Positions 33,608 through 42,187 of a stretch of 64,000 nucleotides of DNA are shown piece by piece. A program made the translations under genes and the position numbers. Each line of letters opens with the position of its first letter. The stretch's first letter is position 1. This DNA comes from CAZPHU01 sp964586285 (GTDB taxonomy: Bacteria; Fibrobacterota; Chitinivibrionia; Chitinivibrionales; CAYFVL01), in assembly GCA_964586285.1 (NCBI GenBank), contig CAZPHU010000001.1:1-64000 (forward strand), in the 5' to 3' direction. The notes beneath the pieces were generated by a model, which searched no databases, was not told where the DNA came from, and saw only the letters and a program-made list of their open reading frames with translations.

Positions 33608-34785
33608 CTTACCTCCTCTTTATAGTATTTAAACTGTTCGAATGAAGGCAAAAATTGTTCGATCTGCCCATTCTGTTGTTCCCGCAAACTTTTCAATTCG
33701 CCGCCGGATTCGATACACTTTCGAAGCGTATCATTGCCGTAGAGGATGTCAACCGGCATATGAATGTGATCATATTCGTAAGGAGGGGGATTAAACGTAA
33801 ATTCACCTTTTCCGCATTGCGCTATTGCCCAAAGAATCGTAGCGGACGTCGTAACCGGATAGTACACTCTAGGGTTGGTAACGTGAATTTGCCCTCCAAA
33901 ACAGTAATTGCCGTGCCATTTTTGAAAGGTCGGTATAAAGTTATGCTCCCTGAAAATGCATCCGCCAAACTCCTGACTATGAAGCAGCTTTACGAATTCA
34001 TCCAGCTGAATGTAAGGAGCACCGAAAAGCTCGAAAGGACGAGTGGTCCCTCTTCCCTCAGATACATTAGTCGCTTCAAGTAAAACCATTCCGGGGTAAA
34101 CTGTTGCAGTGTCAACAGTGGGCATGTTTGGTGAAGGTAGTACCCAGGGAAGTCCGGTTTCGTGCCAGAGCGAATCGCGCCACCATTGATCCATCCAGAC
34201 TACGTTCAGATCGAGTCTGGGGAAAAAGGTTTCCTTAAGAAGTCGGGCGATTTCGCCGAAAGTCATTCGATGACATAAAGGAATACAAGCTCCGCCGACA
34301 AAAGAAAATAATGATTCTTCCAGAACTGGTCCGTCGAATGGAAGTGCGCCTATCGGATTGGGTCTGTCCAGAACCCAAACGGCAATACCTTTTTCGTCAC
34401 AAGCCTCCATACACAACTTAAGCGTCCAGATGTAGGTATATGGCCTGGCACCCACATCCTGCAAATCTACCAAAAGCACATCTATATGTTCCAGCATGTT
34501 AGCTGTGGGCTTGCGGTGATTTCCGTATAGGCTAAACACCGGAACCTCATATTTGGGGTGTTTATACCCCTCCCACTCAATCATATTATCCTGAGTCTGC
34601 CCAAACAGGCCGTGCTGCGGTCCAAACACCGCCGCGACATGCAACTCGGGATGAGCCGTCAGAGCATCCAGTATGTGTGTATAGGTGCTTGTTATACTTG
34701 CAGCATGGCAAAGCACTCCAACCTTGCTGCCCTTTAATTTTGCCGGCGGTTTTTCAAGCAGTATATCTAATCCAAAACGGGTCAT
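33604..34785 (-). CDS. namZ: Exo-N-acetylmuramidase (DUF1343, GH171 family)
   Basis: 393 residues from the ATG at 34785, which follows an AGGAG at short spacing; an ATG six codons upstream is the alternative. DUF1343 signatures: FGPQHGLFGQTQDN, VDLQDVGARPYTYIWTL, VLDRPNPIG, and SPNMPTVDTATVYPGMVLLEATNVSEGRGTT in two parts. NamZ removes MurNAc from the non-reducing end of peptidoglycan fragments. There is no signal peptide, so it should work in the cytoplasm on imported muropeptides. It starts the salvage operon namZ-murU-amgK. Confidence 0.88.
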   Translation of the reverse strand: MTRFGLDILLEKPPAKLKGSKVGVLCHAASITSTYTHILDALTAHPELHVAAVFGPQHGLFGQTQDNMIEWEGYKHPKYEVPVFSLYGNHRKPTANMLEHIDVLLVDLQDVGARPYTYIWTLKLCMEACDEKGIAVWVLDRPNPIGALPFDGPVLEESLFSFVGGACIPLCHRMTFGEIARLLKETFFPRLDLNVVWMDQWWRDSLWHETGLPWVLPSPNMPTVDTATVYPGMVLLEATNVSEGRGTTRPFELFGAPYIQLDEFVKLLHSQEFGGCIFREHNFIPTFQKWHGNYCFGGQIHVTNPRVYYPVTTSATILWAIAQCGKGEFTFNPPPYEYDHIHMPVDILYGNDTLRKCIESGGELKSLREQQNGQIEQFLPSFEQFKYYKEEVS

Positions 34786-35250
34786 ATTCTCCTGCCTTGG
34801 CATACGAGAGAGAAAAGTTTAGTCCTGTAAATCATTTAAAATATACACTGTGAAAAAGTTGTAAAGTAGCTTTGCATTTACCTGCATGCTCCTGCAGGCC
34901 AGGCTAAAATGCCCCATTGATGTGCCGTTTTTTTTCGGAAGTGACTCCGAAAATTTTCCCGGCAAGATTGCGCGACACGTTTCGTGCAGAGTTCCACGTC
35001 TGTATTTGGATTCCTTTTTAATCGAAATTTCTACCCCAGTAAGACCGTAATGATAGCTGCCGCGTTAAACTAAGACCGGTATTTGGATACGATAAATGAG
35101 CGCATTTTTCGATTTCCCCATCAATCCTAAGTCTTTGGAATTATAACTGCGATGGTTTTTTGCATATGGGGATGAAATAATTTATTTTATAAGACTTTGC
35201 TTCGATATACTTCGGAAAACCCTGTTAATCGGAAAGTAGGTGATTGCTAC
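34786..35250. other. Intergenic region between divergent namZ and rpsU
   Basis: 465 A/T-rich bases. It has a TTCGGA/TCCGAA hairpin (34937-34954) after eight T, and a CCTGCA/TGCAGG palindrome near 34881-34898. Neither ends in a T run. It must hold promoters for both flanking operons; a possible rpsU promoter is given separately. No RNA gene recognised. Confidence 0.4.
35160..35188 (+). promoter_or_regulatory. Possible rpsU promoter
   Basis: TTGCAT (35160-35165), 17-base spacer, TATTTT (35183-35188), about 60 bases before the rpsU start. Partial match to the sigma-70 consensus. Confidence 0.35.
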
Positions 35251-35454
35251 ATGAATGGTATCCGAGTGAGAGAAGACGAGGCTTTCGAAAAAGCACTGCG
35301 TCGATTCACCAAAACATGCGAACGGGCGGGAATCCTTTCAGACGTTAAAAAATATCGTCATTATGAGAAACCCAGCGAAGAGCGCAAAAGAAAGCTCAAT
35401 GCCGCGAAACGCAAACGTATGCGTGATGAATCCCGTCGCACCTATCGCCGGTAA
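35251..35454 (+). CDS. rpsU: 30S ribosomal protein S21
   Basis: 67 residues from the ATG at 35251 (AGGTGA upstream); the open frame extends 18 codons further upstream without a ribosome site. Starts NGIRVREDEAFEKALRRF, with the family basic stretch KKYRHYEKPSEERKRK and an Arg/Lys-rich C-terminus. S21 binds the 30S platform and helps initiation. Monocistronic, with a strong terminator. Confidence 0.96.
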   Translation: MNGIRVREDEAFEKALRRFTKTCERAGILSDVKKYRHYEKPSEERKRKLNAAKRKRMRDESRRTYRR

Positions 35455-35483
35455 ATTCAGACCAATCGTATAAAGAAATAAAG

Positions 35484-35513
35484 AAAGCCGTTACTTGCTA
35501 ACGGCTTTTTTTT
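35484..35513 (+). terminator. Terminator of rpsU, overlapping the end of the convergent gene
   Basis: AAAGCCGTTA (35484-35493) / TAACGGCTTT (35499-35508), loop CTTGC, then T to 35513. The downstream arm encodes the last codons of the convergent methyltransferase on the other strand. Confidence 0.9.
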
Positions 35514-36076
35514 GTTTCCATCTCCCATTGCTCCAGCACTTTATAGCCGATTGTAGCCACGGATGTTGCCACGTTTAACGAGTTTTTGAATCCGAATGTA
35601 GGTATTTCTATCAATTTATCACACATATGAAGCACCTCTTCACTAACTCCCAGAGCTTCATTACCAAACACGACAGCTACCGGCGAAGGATAATTCTGAT
35701 TATGATATGGGACTGAATGAGAGGTGGTTTCAGCGGCCCATACAGCAATGTTTCTTTTCTTCAAATGGTTTACCGCATCAGCGGCCGTTTCGAAATGAAG
35801 CCAGGGGACGTATTGAATTGTTCCCAGGGATGTCTTTTCCAGTTTTGAATGCGGTGGAAATGCAGTGTAGCCGCACAGAAAAAGTCCCGCCACTCTCATG
35901 GTGTCGCAAAGTCTGAAAATCGATCCAACATTGAACGCACTTCTCAGATTCTCCAAAACTATATATAGAGGATGTTTGGGCAGTAAGTTGTATTCATCCA
36001 GGCTGATGGACAGATCGAAGCTTCTGACCTCAAAGCTGGTTTCCATGTCTCCAATGCGACGATGTCCTTTTCCCAC
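35498..36076 (-). CDS. TrmH/SpoU-family RNA 2'-O-methyltransferase
   Basis: 192 residues from the GTG at 36076, or 182 from the ATG at 36046; neither ribosome site decides. SPOUT methyltransferase motifs in order: motif 1 NLRSAFNVGSIFRLCDT near residue 43, motif 2 AVVFGNEALGVSEEVL near 133, motif 3 IEIPTFGFKNSLNVATSVA near 155. The trefoil knot binds SAM, and Arg46-type residues are catalytic. The protein lacks the N-terminal substrate-binding domain of RlmB, so tRNA or rRNA target is open. Last gene of the run that starts at 41413; its stop sits in the rpsU terminator. Confidence 0.9.
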   Translation of the reverse strand: MGKGHRRIGDMETSFEVRSFDLSISLDEYNLLPKHPLYIVLENLRSAFNVGSIFRLCDTMRVAGLFLCGYTAFPPHSKLEKTSLGTIQYVPWLHFETAADAVNHLKKRNIAVWAAETTSHSVPYHNQNYPSPVAVVFGNEALGVSEEVLHMCDKLIEIPTFGFKNSLNVATSVATIGYKVLEQWEMETKKSR

Positions 36077-36079
36077 CTC

Positions 36080-37375
36080 TTAACATGCCTCCGCTGACGG
36101 TTGAGCGCACGTTTTTACTTTCATAAGCAGTACGCCGCCGCCGATAAACAATACCGCAAGCGAAGCGATTCCGAAACGAGCAGCCGCCACATTTTCCAAT
36201 CCGATCCGCCGTCCAAGCAATCCCATCCCCCCTATCAATCCCGGCCCCAGAACAACCGAAAACCTCCCCACCAGATTATAAAAACCGAAATAGTCGGAGG
36301 CTTTTTCTTCAGGAATCATGGAAGTAAACATAGAGCGGCTAAGGGCCTGAATAGCGCCCTGGGCCGAACCGGTAAGTGCGGCAAGAAAAAGAAATTGTCC
36401 CTGGGTTTTAAGGTAGAGGGCTCCTCCCAGGCAAACGGCAAGATATATTCCTATAGCAATGAGAATGGTGTTTTTCGCACCGATTCGCCCGGCAAGATAA
36501 CCAAACAGGATAGCCGCCGGGAAAGCGACAAATTGCACAATAAGCAGAGCGCTCATCAAACCCGATTCGGGTATTCCTATGGACAGCCCGAAATCGGTAG
36601 CCATCATGACAAAGGCGTGCACCCCGTCATGGTAGAGCCAAAAAGCTATTAGAAACAAAAGCACCTGTGGAGTGTGGTATATATCCCGTGCGGTATTAAT
36701 CATCGAACGAAGACTGCGCCTAAATAATTTCCGGCTCTCTTTTACAGGCACACTCTTCTCCCGCACCCAAAAGAATAGCGGCAGTGAGAATAACCCCCAC
36801 CAAATCGCGACACTCAGAAAAGCGATCTTTACCGCCATTGTTTTATCGGCGATTCCGAACCACTCAGGATGAAGTACCATTAGAACATTCACAAGCCCCA
36901 GAATTCCGCAGCCCAAATATCCAAAACCATAACCGAATGAGGAGATAAGATCATGTTGTCCCGATTCAGATATATCCGGCAGGAGTGAATCATAAAAAAG
37001 ATTACCCAGCGCAAAGCCCATACGGGCAAGGAGAAATAGAATAAGAGCCGCCAGCCATCTCGACTGAGGAATAAAAAAGAGCAGTGCCATGCATGATGTT
37101 CCCAACAGAAGCATGGCGGCAAGCATACGTTTTTTACCGAAAGAAATGCCGGCCATCGCTCCGAGAAGAGGTGACAGGCAGGCTATGCATAACCCGGCTA
37201 CAAGATGACCAACACCCAGACGTGCGGTGCTGATAGTTGGATCGACACCACTATTCCAGTAATTTTTGAAAAAGATAGGAAAAAACAAGGCGAGTGCGGT
37301 AAGAGCAAAGGCGGAATTGGCCCAATCATAAAACCACCAGCCCCATACGGATCTGTTCTTAAATATGGTTTTCAT
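36080..37375 (-). CDS. MFS transporter, UMF1/Atg22 type
   Basis: 431 residues, about 12 transmembrane helices. The start NRSVWGWWFYDWANSAFALTA in two pieces (WWFYDWANSAFAL) is the UMF1 signature; AGRIGAKNTILIAIG and GSAQGAIQALSRSMFTSMIP are the loop motifs of the second half. UMF1 proteins are inner-membrane permeases of unknown bacterial substrate (Atg22 exports amino acids in yeast). ATG overlaps the TGA of its upstream neighbour? No: its ATG overlaps the preceding gene's stop on this strand (ATGA at 37372-37375), showing an operon. Confidence 0.85.
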   Translation of the reverse strand: MKTIFKNRSVWGWWFYDWANSAFALTALALFFPIFFKNYWNSGVDPTISTARLGVGHLVAGLCIACLSPLLGAMAGISFGKKRMLAAMLLLGTSCMALLFFIPQSRWLAALILFLLARMGFALGNLFYDSLLPDISESGQHDLISSFGYGFGYLGCGILGLVNVLMVLHPEWFGIADKTMAVKIAFLSVAIWWGLFSLPLFFWVREKSVPVKESRKLFRRSLRSMINTARDIYHTPQVLLFLIAFWLYHDGVHAFVMMATDFGLSIGIPESGLMSALLIVQFVAFPAAILFGYLAGRIGAKNTILIAIGIYLAVCLGGALYLKTQGQFLFLAALTGSAQGAIQALSRSMFTSMIPEEKASDYFGFYNLVGRFSVVLGPGLIGGMGLLGRRIGLENVAAARFGIASLAVLFIGGGVLLMKVKTCAQPSAEAC

Positions 37376-38661
37376 GTTTTCTTTTCTTTTTTTTCGGCGG
37401 CTGGAAAGAGAACATTATTTAAAATGAGCCGGTATCCGGGAGAATTCTTATGAAGCTCCAGCATTGTGGGTTGATCTCCGACTGCGTGAGAATAGTCTTC
37501 GGGATCATGTCCACCCAAAAAGGCAAACATTCCCTTTCCTTTCACCCCGTGCAGATATTTGACCCGCTGGGTGCCGGGCACCGAAGCCAGATGGATGACA
37601 CTTTCTTTAATCACATTTTTATTGAATGAAGTAAGTAGACCGAAAAATCCTTTGACGGTTGAAGTATGACATTGAGTTAACATCGTTGGTATGGGGTCGA
37701 GCTTGGCACTGAACGGAAATAGTTCAAAATCCTTAGCTTCCTTGCGCATCGGAGTATTAACCCTGTTAACATCGATATTTCCGAAGTAAGAGGACATTGC
37801 ACTCGTCTCGATTTCAAAATCCTCGAATGCAAAACACCGGGAAAAATCAAGCTTTTGCCTATACGCGGGATCGACACCGTCACCATCAAAAGGCGACTGC
37901 ACTATATCTGTCCCTATCGAGGCAAGTGCAATATCGATTGTGTTGGTAGCGCTGCACATGGCGAACAAAAATCCGCCGTCCTGTACGTACTTGCTGATTG
38001 TGAGGGCTACGGCTTTCTTGCATTCGGTTACCTTGGAAAAGCCCATCGAGCGGGCAAGTTCCTCCAGTTTCATTTTTTGTTTCTGATACCAGGGAGCATT
38101 GCGAAAGGATCGATAGAATTTGCTGTACTGTCCTGTAAAATCCTCATGGTGCAGATGAAGCCAGTCGTAATCATTCAATTTCCCGCCAAGCACCTCTTCA
38201 TCATAGATTTTATCGTACGGTATGCCCGCGTATGTAAGCGCCATCGTCACCGCATCATCCCAGGGCAACTTATTCAACGGCGTATAGATCGCAATCTTAG
38301 GAGCTTTCTCAAGCGTCACCTTTTCCATATTATTGTTTTCGATGGTGTTGAGAATCGAGGCGAAATCCGCTTTCGAGATGTTTTCAGCAGAAACACCCCA
38401 TTTTCCGGCGAGAAGCGCTACTTGCCTGGAATCATCAATTGCAAACGCTCCCCCTCTGTAATTAAGCAGCCAGGAGGCTTTGACTCCTTGCTCCAGGGCG
38501 GAAAAAACCACGCCATAAGCTTTGAGGTGGTCGGTCTGACTATCATCCATGGGTATTAGCATCATCGCTGATGCAGACGAGAATAAACCCGGAGAACAGA
38601 AAATGAAATAGGCTACAAAATGGTTTTTGAGCACATTTTTAATAATTTGATTGAATTTCAT
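37372..38661 (-). CDS. Secreted conserved protein (often mislabelled asparagine synthetase B)
   Basis: 429 residues with signal peptide (FVAYFIFCSPGLFSSASA). After cleavage comes MMLIPMDDSQTDHLKAYG and SWLLNYRGGAF, motifs I associate with a Bacteroidota/Fibrobacterota family. It has a Rossmann-like/GATase-like core (APKIAIYTPLNKLPWDDAV, then YDWLHLHHEDFTG, FLFAMCSATNTIDIALA). The Cys in MCSATN and the His pair HLHHED suggest a catalytic or metal site like class I amidotransferase-fold enzymes, but no synthetase domain exists. Its start lies four bases after the stop of the beta-barrel gene and its end overlaps the MFS gene, so it works in that operon. Confidence 0.6.
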   Translation of the reverse strand: MKFNQIIKNVLKNHFVAYFIFCSPGLFSSASAMMLIPMDDSQTDHLKAYGVVFSALEQGVKASWLLNYRGGAFAIDDSRQVALLAGKWGVSAENISKADFASILNTIENNNMEKVTLEKAPKIAIYTPLNKLPWDDAVTMALTYAGIPYDKIYDEEVLGGKLNDYDWLHLHHEDFTGQYSKFYRSFRNAPWYQKQKMKLEELARSMGFSKVTECKKAVALTISKYVQDGGFLFAMCSATNTIDIALASIGTDIVQSPFDGDGVDPAYRQKLDFSRCFAFEDFEIETSAMSSYFGNIDVNRVNTPMRKEAKDFELFPFSAKLDPIPTMLTQCHTSTVKGFFGLLTSFNKNVIKESVIHLASVPGTQRVKYLHGVKGKGMFAFLGGHDPEDYSHAVGDQPTMLELHKNSPGYRLILNNVLFPAAEKKEKKT

Positions 38662-38665
38662 ACCT

Positions 38666-41413
38666 TTAAAATAAATAGGTCATATAAATGCCACCAGCAT
38701 TTAGTGTAAAATTTTCCGATCCCGGGTTCTCATCGTAAGCTTTTTCGTATACCCCTTTTATTAAAGCAGCTATTCGGGCCGTGATGGAATACTTGAGTTC
38801 CCCATCCAGACCTCTCATGTAGTACATCTTATCAAACCATCCCGTTTGAAGATCAAATTCATCATCTATTCTTTTCTGAAAATACCCTTTCAAGGTTACG
38901 TTCAGCTTTCCGGGAACCACCCAAAAACGGAGATTGTCGGAAACTTTAAAATAGAAGCTTCGAAGCGAATCCTGATTTTCTTTTTTGTGTTTGATCGCGA
39001 AGCCGGCTTTATTTTGTAATATTCGGCCAATTCTAAGCCCCAAACCTCCGGATACTTCATGATACCAGCTATCCCCCAAATCCTCTAGCGAATCGAGCGT
39101 ATAGTCTGTAAGGTCATTTTCTCCGGCGAAACGATATTTTAGGTGATAATCCAAACCGTTGCTTAGACGCTGTTTTACTCCGGCTGCCAAATCATGCACG
39201 GACGTCCGGTTTTTCCTGAGTACTCTGACAGCCTCATTTTGGAAATCAACCAGAACAAGTTGATCATTTCGCTGAAATAGCAGCGTATAATTAGTCGAAA
39301 CAAGAGGTTTACCGTTTCCAAAAGAGTATTCGCCCCCCACTGACCATTTATTCTCATCAACCGGTGTTCTCTGATCTCGTTTCAGACTACTTGAGGCCCC
39401 CGAGCGTTCATACGCATAGGCCGCAGATAGATTCAAGCGTTCTAAAAGTCGCTTCTCGACCCCCGTTCTAAGGATATATCTATCATTTTCAAGGTACGGA
39501 TTACCCGCAGAGAAATAGTTGGCTCCAATGGAAGAGAAAGAACCGAATAAATGGTATCCTTTGTATATGCCTTGGGAGGATAAAACAGCGGCATATCCAT
39601 TGCTGTCGGGGTGAATTTGCCCAAATACACGTGGCAGTACCTTGCGAAATCCGGGATTGTACCAGGCTACATCATCATAGTCTTGACTGTCCACGGTATC
39701 GCGTACTCCCATATCCAATTCGGCAGTTACAGACAAAGCCCCCTCGAACAAAACAATATTGGCTTCTATACAGCCTGTTTGAGATTCTGTGGGAGCCGGA
39801 GCCAGAGGATCAAAGATGCTTCTCCCCAGTAAGGTTTTATTTGTCTGATCACGTGCAATGATTCCGCTTAGCTTTAAATGTGAATTGTAGGTAGGTTTAT
39901 AAGTCAGGGAAGCAAGGTAGGTTAACTGCTGTCTTACTGAAAACCCGGTATCTACTACCTGATTATAGATCAATGGCTCATGATCACCTGAATCCTTGGG
40001 GACTTCAGACTCACCGGCGGCTAAATCGAACACGAGTCGGTTTTCGCCTCGCCCCATCTTGAAGAAGTTTCCAGTATACTTAATACCGGTCAATTTCCTG
40101 CCGTAAACTGATGTTTCAGAGCCATGTTCATAAAAATCACCGGCCTGAAAAGTCTGGTTGCCGTAAGTCAGTGCAAATGAAAAGAGGTCCTTACGCAGAC
40201 GGGTTTCCGTATCCACCCATTCGTTGTGGTAAATGTCGGCGTTGAGATTTATGTCGGCCTCTCCCCTTTTACCCTGAAGAAAAACAGTCATTTCCGGCTG
40301 AATGCCTTCGGGATATCTGGACTGCCGAACCAATGTATCGTTACGCCTATGAGATTCAGGCTTATAATATCCCATCCCAAGCTCGACATTTCCTATGAAG
40401 CTGGAATTTATCCCGCGTGGTTCGGGTGTTGCCGAAAATCCTGCCTTAAAGTCCCTGCTGAAACGAACTTGTTCTTTGTTTGAGGGAAGAACGACCGTCC
40501 TTACTCCTTGCGGTTGTTTCAGTAGAGCGTCTAACTCCTTCTCGTCGGCTGATTTTATATCTATAATATTGTTGTACACCATAGCTGCCATATCTCGGGG
40601 TACTTGCTTTTCTGTAATTAACCCGATTTTGTTGACTTTAACATCAGCCGCAACAATCGATACGGATGCTCCATCTCTTGATACGACGCCGTTTCTGTTG
40701 TAGCTGATAGAACCCTTGTAAATATTCACATATGCTTGATCGGTACAAGCCAGTCCGGTAATATTATTCTGAACAACCAAACTGTCGGCAAACAGGGATG
40801 CCCCCTCTCTACAGTATAAAGCCAGCACATGACCGTTGGAGAAAGTACATTTGTTCAAGACGGCGTCAGAGTTATCTATCACCATACCATGGAGGGAGTT
40901 ATGCACAAATTTGCAGTTTTCCATGGTTACAGCTCCGTTTTGGACATGAATACCGTAGTTGGAGTGCTTGATGATGAAATTGCGCAGATTTGATCGGGTT
41001 CTGCTGCGGATGTACAGCCGATCCCAGTCCCACGGGTTAGGTTCTTTATAGGCCGAGCGAAAAAGTACCGGTTCCTCATCGGTTCCATTAGCAGTCAAGC
41101 TGCCAAAAATGGTGATTGTTGAATATTTCCCCCCAACATAGACGTTACATCCGGGGCCGAATTCAAGTACTTGTCCGGCCGGTACGATTACACTTCCGGT
41201 AATCAGGAAAGGTCCATCCTCCTTGCTGAATTTTCCGTAAAGCACGCCGGATGGGATTTCGATACCGAACTTATCGACGGCATACTGTCGATCAACTTTA
41301 CCAAGCCCCGCCTCAGACGGTGTACTGGAACGAATCTTGGATGCATTTTCCTCCTCCGAGAAGGGGCTCATAATCCACAAAAGAACTATTAAGCAGATGG
41401 TCTGTTTTTGCAC
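38666..41413 (-). CDS. Outer-membrane protein: parallel beta-helix joined to a beta-barrel
   Basis: 915 residues. Signal peptide MQKQTICLIVLLWIMSPFS. Residues about 75-270 are pectate-lyase-like repeats (FGSLTANGTDEEPVLFRS, IKHSNYGIHVQNGAVTMENC, NSDAVLNKCTFSNGHVLALY), a right-handed beta-helix. Residues about 350-915 are a long series of alternating amphipathic strands with turns rich in Asp/Asn, ending NAGGIYMTYLF with a terminal Phe, the mark of an outer-membrane barrel. The order (solenoid first, barrel last) recalls autotransporters, but the barrel is about 550 residues, twice the usual size. Possibly a polysaccharide receptor or exporter. First gene of a four-gene operon. Confidence 0.72.
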   Translation of the reverse strand: MQKQTICLIVLLWIMSPFSEEENASKIRSSTPSEAGLGKVDRQYAVDKFGIEIPSGVLYGKFSKEDGPFLITGSVIVPAGQVLEFGPGCNVYVGGKYSTITIFGSLTANGTDEEPVLFRSAYKEPNPWDWDRLYIRSRTRSNLRNFIIKHSNYGIHVQNGAVTMENCKFVHNSLHGMVIDNSDAVLNKCTFSNGHVLALYCREGASLFADSLVVQNNITGLACTDQAYVNIYKGSISYNRNGVVSRDGASVSIVAADVKVNKIGLITEKQVPRDMAAMVYNNIIDIKSADEKELDALLKQPQGVRTVVLPSNKEQVRFSRDFKAGFSATPEPRGINSSFIGNVELGMGYYKPESHRRNDTLVRQSRYPEGIQPEMTVFLQGKRGEADINLNADIYHNEWVDTETRLRKDLFSFALTYGNQTFQAGDFYEHGSETSVYGRKLTGIKYTGNFFKMGRGENRLVFDLAAGESEVPKDSGDHEPLIYNQVVDTGFSVRQQLTYLASLTYKPTYNSHLKLSGIIARDQTNKTLLGRSIFDPLAPAPTESQTGCIEANIVLFEGALSVTAELDMGVRDTVDSQDYDDVAWYNPGFRKVLPRVFGQIHPDSNGYAAVLSSQGIYKGYHLFGSFSSIGANYFSAGNPYLENDRYILRTGVEKRLLERLNLSAAYAYERSGASSSLKRDQRTPVDENKWSVGGEYSFGNGKPLVSTNYTLLFQRNDQLVLVDFQNEAVRVLRKNRTSVHDLAAGVKQRLSNGLDYHLKYRFAGENDLTDYTLDSLEDLGDSWYHEVSGGLGLRIGRILQNKAGFAIKHKKENQDSLRSFYFKVSDNLRFWVVPGKLNVTLKGYFQKRIDDEFDLQTGWFDKMYYMRGLDGELKYSITARIAALIKGVYEKAYDENPGSENFTLNAGGIYMTYLF

Positions 41414-41695
41414 TTGCGACTCCGAGTGTTACCGGTTATTCCTGCGCCATTTAGAAACGCTATTCGCAGACGTACTAAACTTGGCGTCTGAAAGGCTGCT
41501 CATTGCTGATTTCCGTTTCGTATCTATTATTTTATATAAGGACAATAATATCATCGGACCTGTTATTTTAATCTTCCGCTAATCATTAAATGTTTTTTGC
41601 TCGAAATAAATCGGTTAGACGGTTATGATTGATTTTACTATCTGCTTGATATTCCAGTCAATCTTTTCCCGGGTAAAACTTTTCTGAAAGAGCGT

Positions 41696-42124
41696 ATGGG
41701 ACACATAAAAATTGATTTCATCCACGATTACTCTTCTAAACCCTATCCGGAGGCAGCCCTGCTTAGTGCGGCTGATGCCATAGCAAATGGTGAGGGAGTT
41801 TCAGATGGGGTTTCTTTGAACGTAATACTGTCTTCGGATGAGACAATCAGAGAGCTGAACAGAAAATACCGTGATAAAGATTGTCCCACAGATGTATTGT
41901 CATTTCCCTTTGAGGAAAGTGATTTTCTTGGCGAGATTTATATTTCGCTGGAGCGAGCCGCAGTACAGGCGGTAGATTTCGGCCTCGGATACGATGCTGA
42001 AGTTGAAAGACTCTTTGTTCACGGGCTGTTGCATCTTCTTGGATACAATCACGAACACGAAACCGAGCGATCCGAAATGGAAGCCCTTGAAATCAGGTAT
42101 TGTTCTCTTTCGAGGCCGATGTAA
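41696..42124 (+). CDS. ybeY: Endoribonuclease YbeY (16S rRNA maturation)
   Basis: 146 residues. Zinc motif HGLLHLLGYNHEHETERSEM near residue 109 (family H-G-x-L-H-L-x-G-x-D-H): the three metal His are kept, while the usual Asp before the last His is Asn. Earlier, RELNRKYRDKDCPTDVLSFPF and LGEIYISLERA are the family strands. YbeY trims the 16S 3' end and takes part in ribosome quality control. Directly upstream of a CorC-like gene, the order seen in many bacteria. Confidence 0.94.
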   Translation: MGHIKIDFIHDYSSKPYPEAALLSAADAIANGEGVSDGVSLNVILSSDETIRELNRKYRDKDCPTDVLSFPFEESDFLGEIYISLERAAVQAVDFGLGYDAEVERLFVHGLLHLLGYNHEHETERSEMEALEIRYCSLSRPM

Positions 42125-42187
42125 TATATTTATTTTTTTCTGAGTCTCATGCTCACTGTAATGTATTGATATTCAAAGGAGGTTTTG

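Noticed and set aside
34937..34954. TTCGGA/TCCGAA hairpin as a terminator
   Set aside because: The T run is in front of the stem on the plus strand, and on the minus strand the stem is followed by A; neither direction fits.
37372..38661. Asparagine synthetase B
   Set aside because: There is a signal peptide and no N-terminal Cys2 glutaminase or synthetase PP-loop; the label seems to be a database error for this family.
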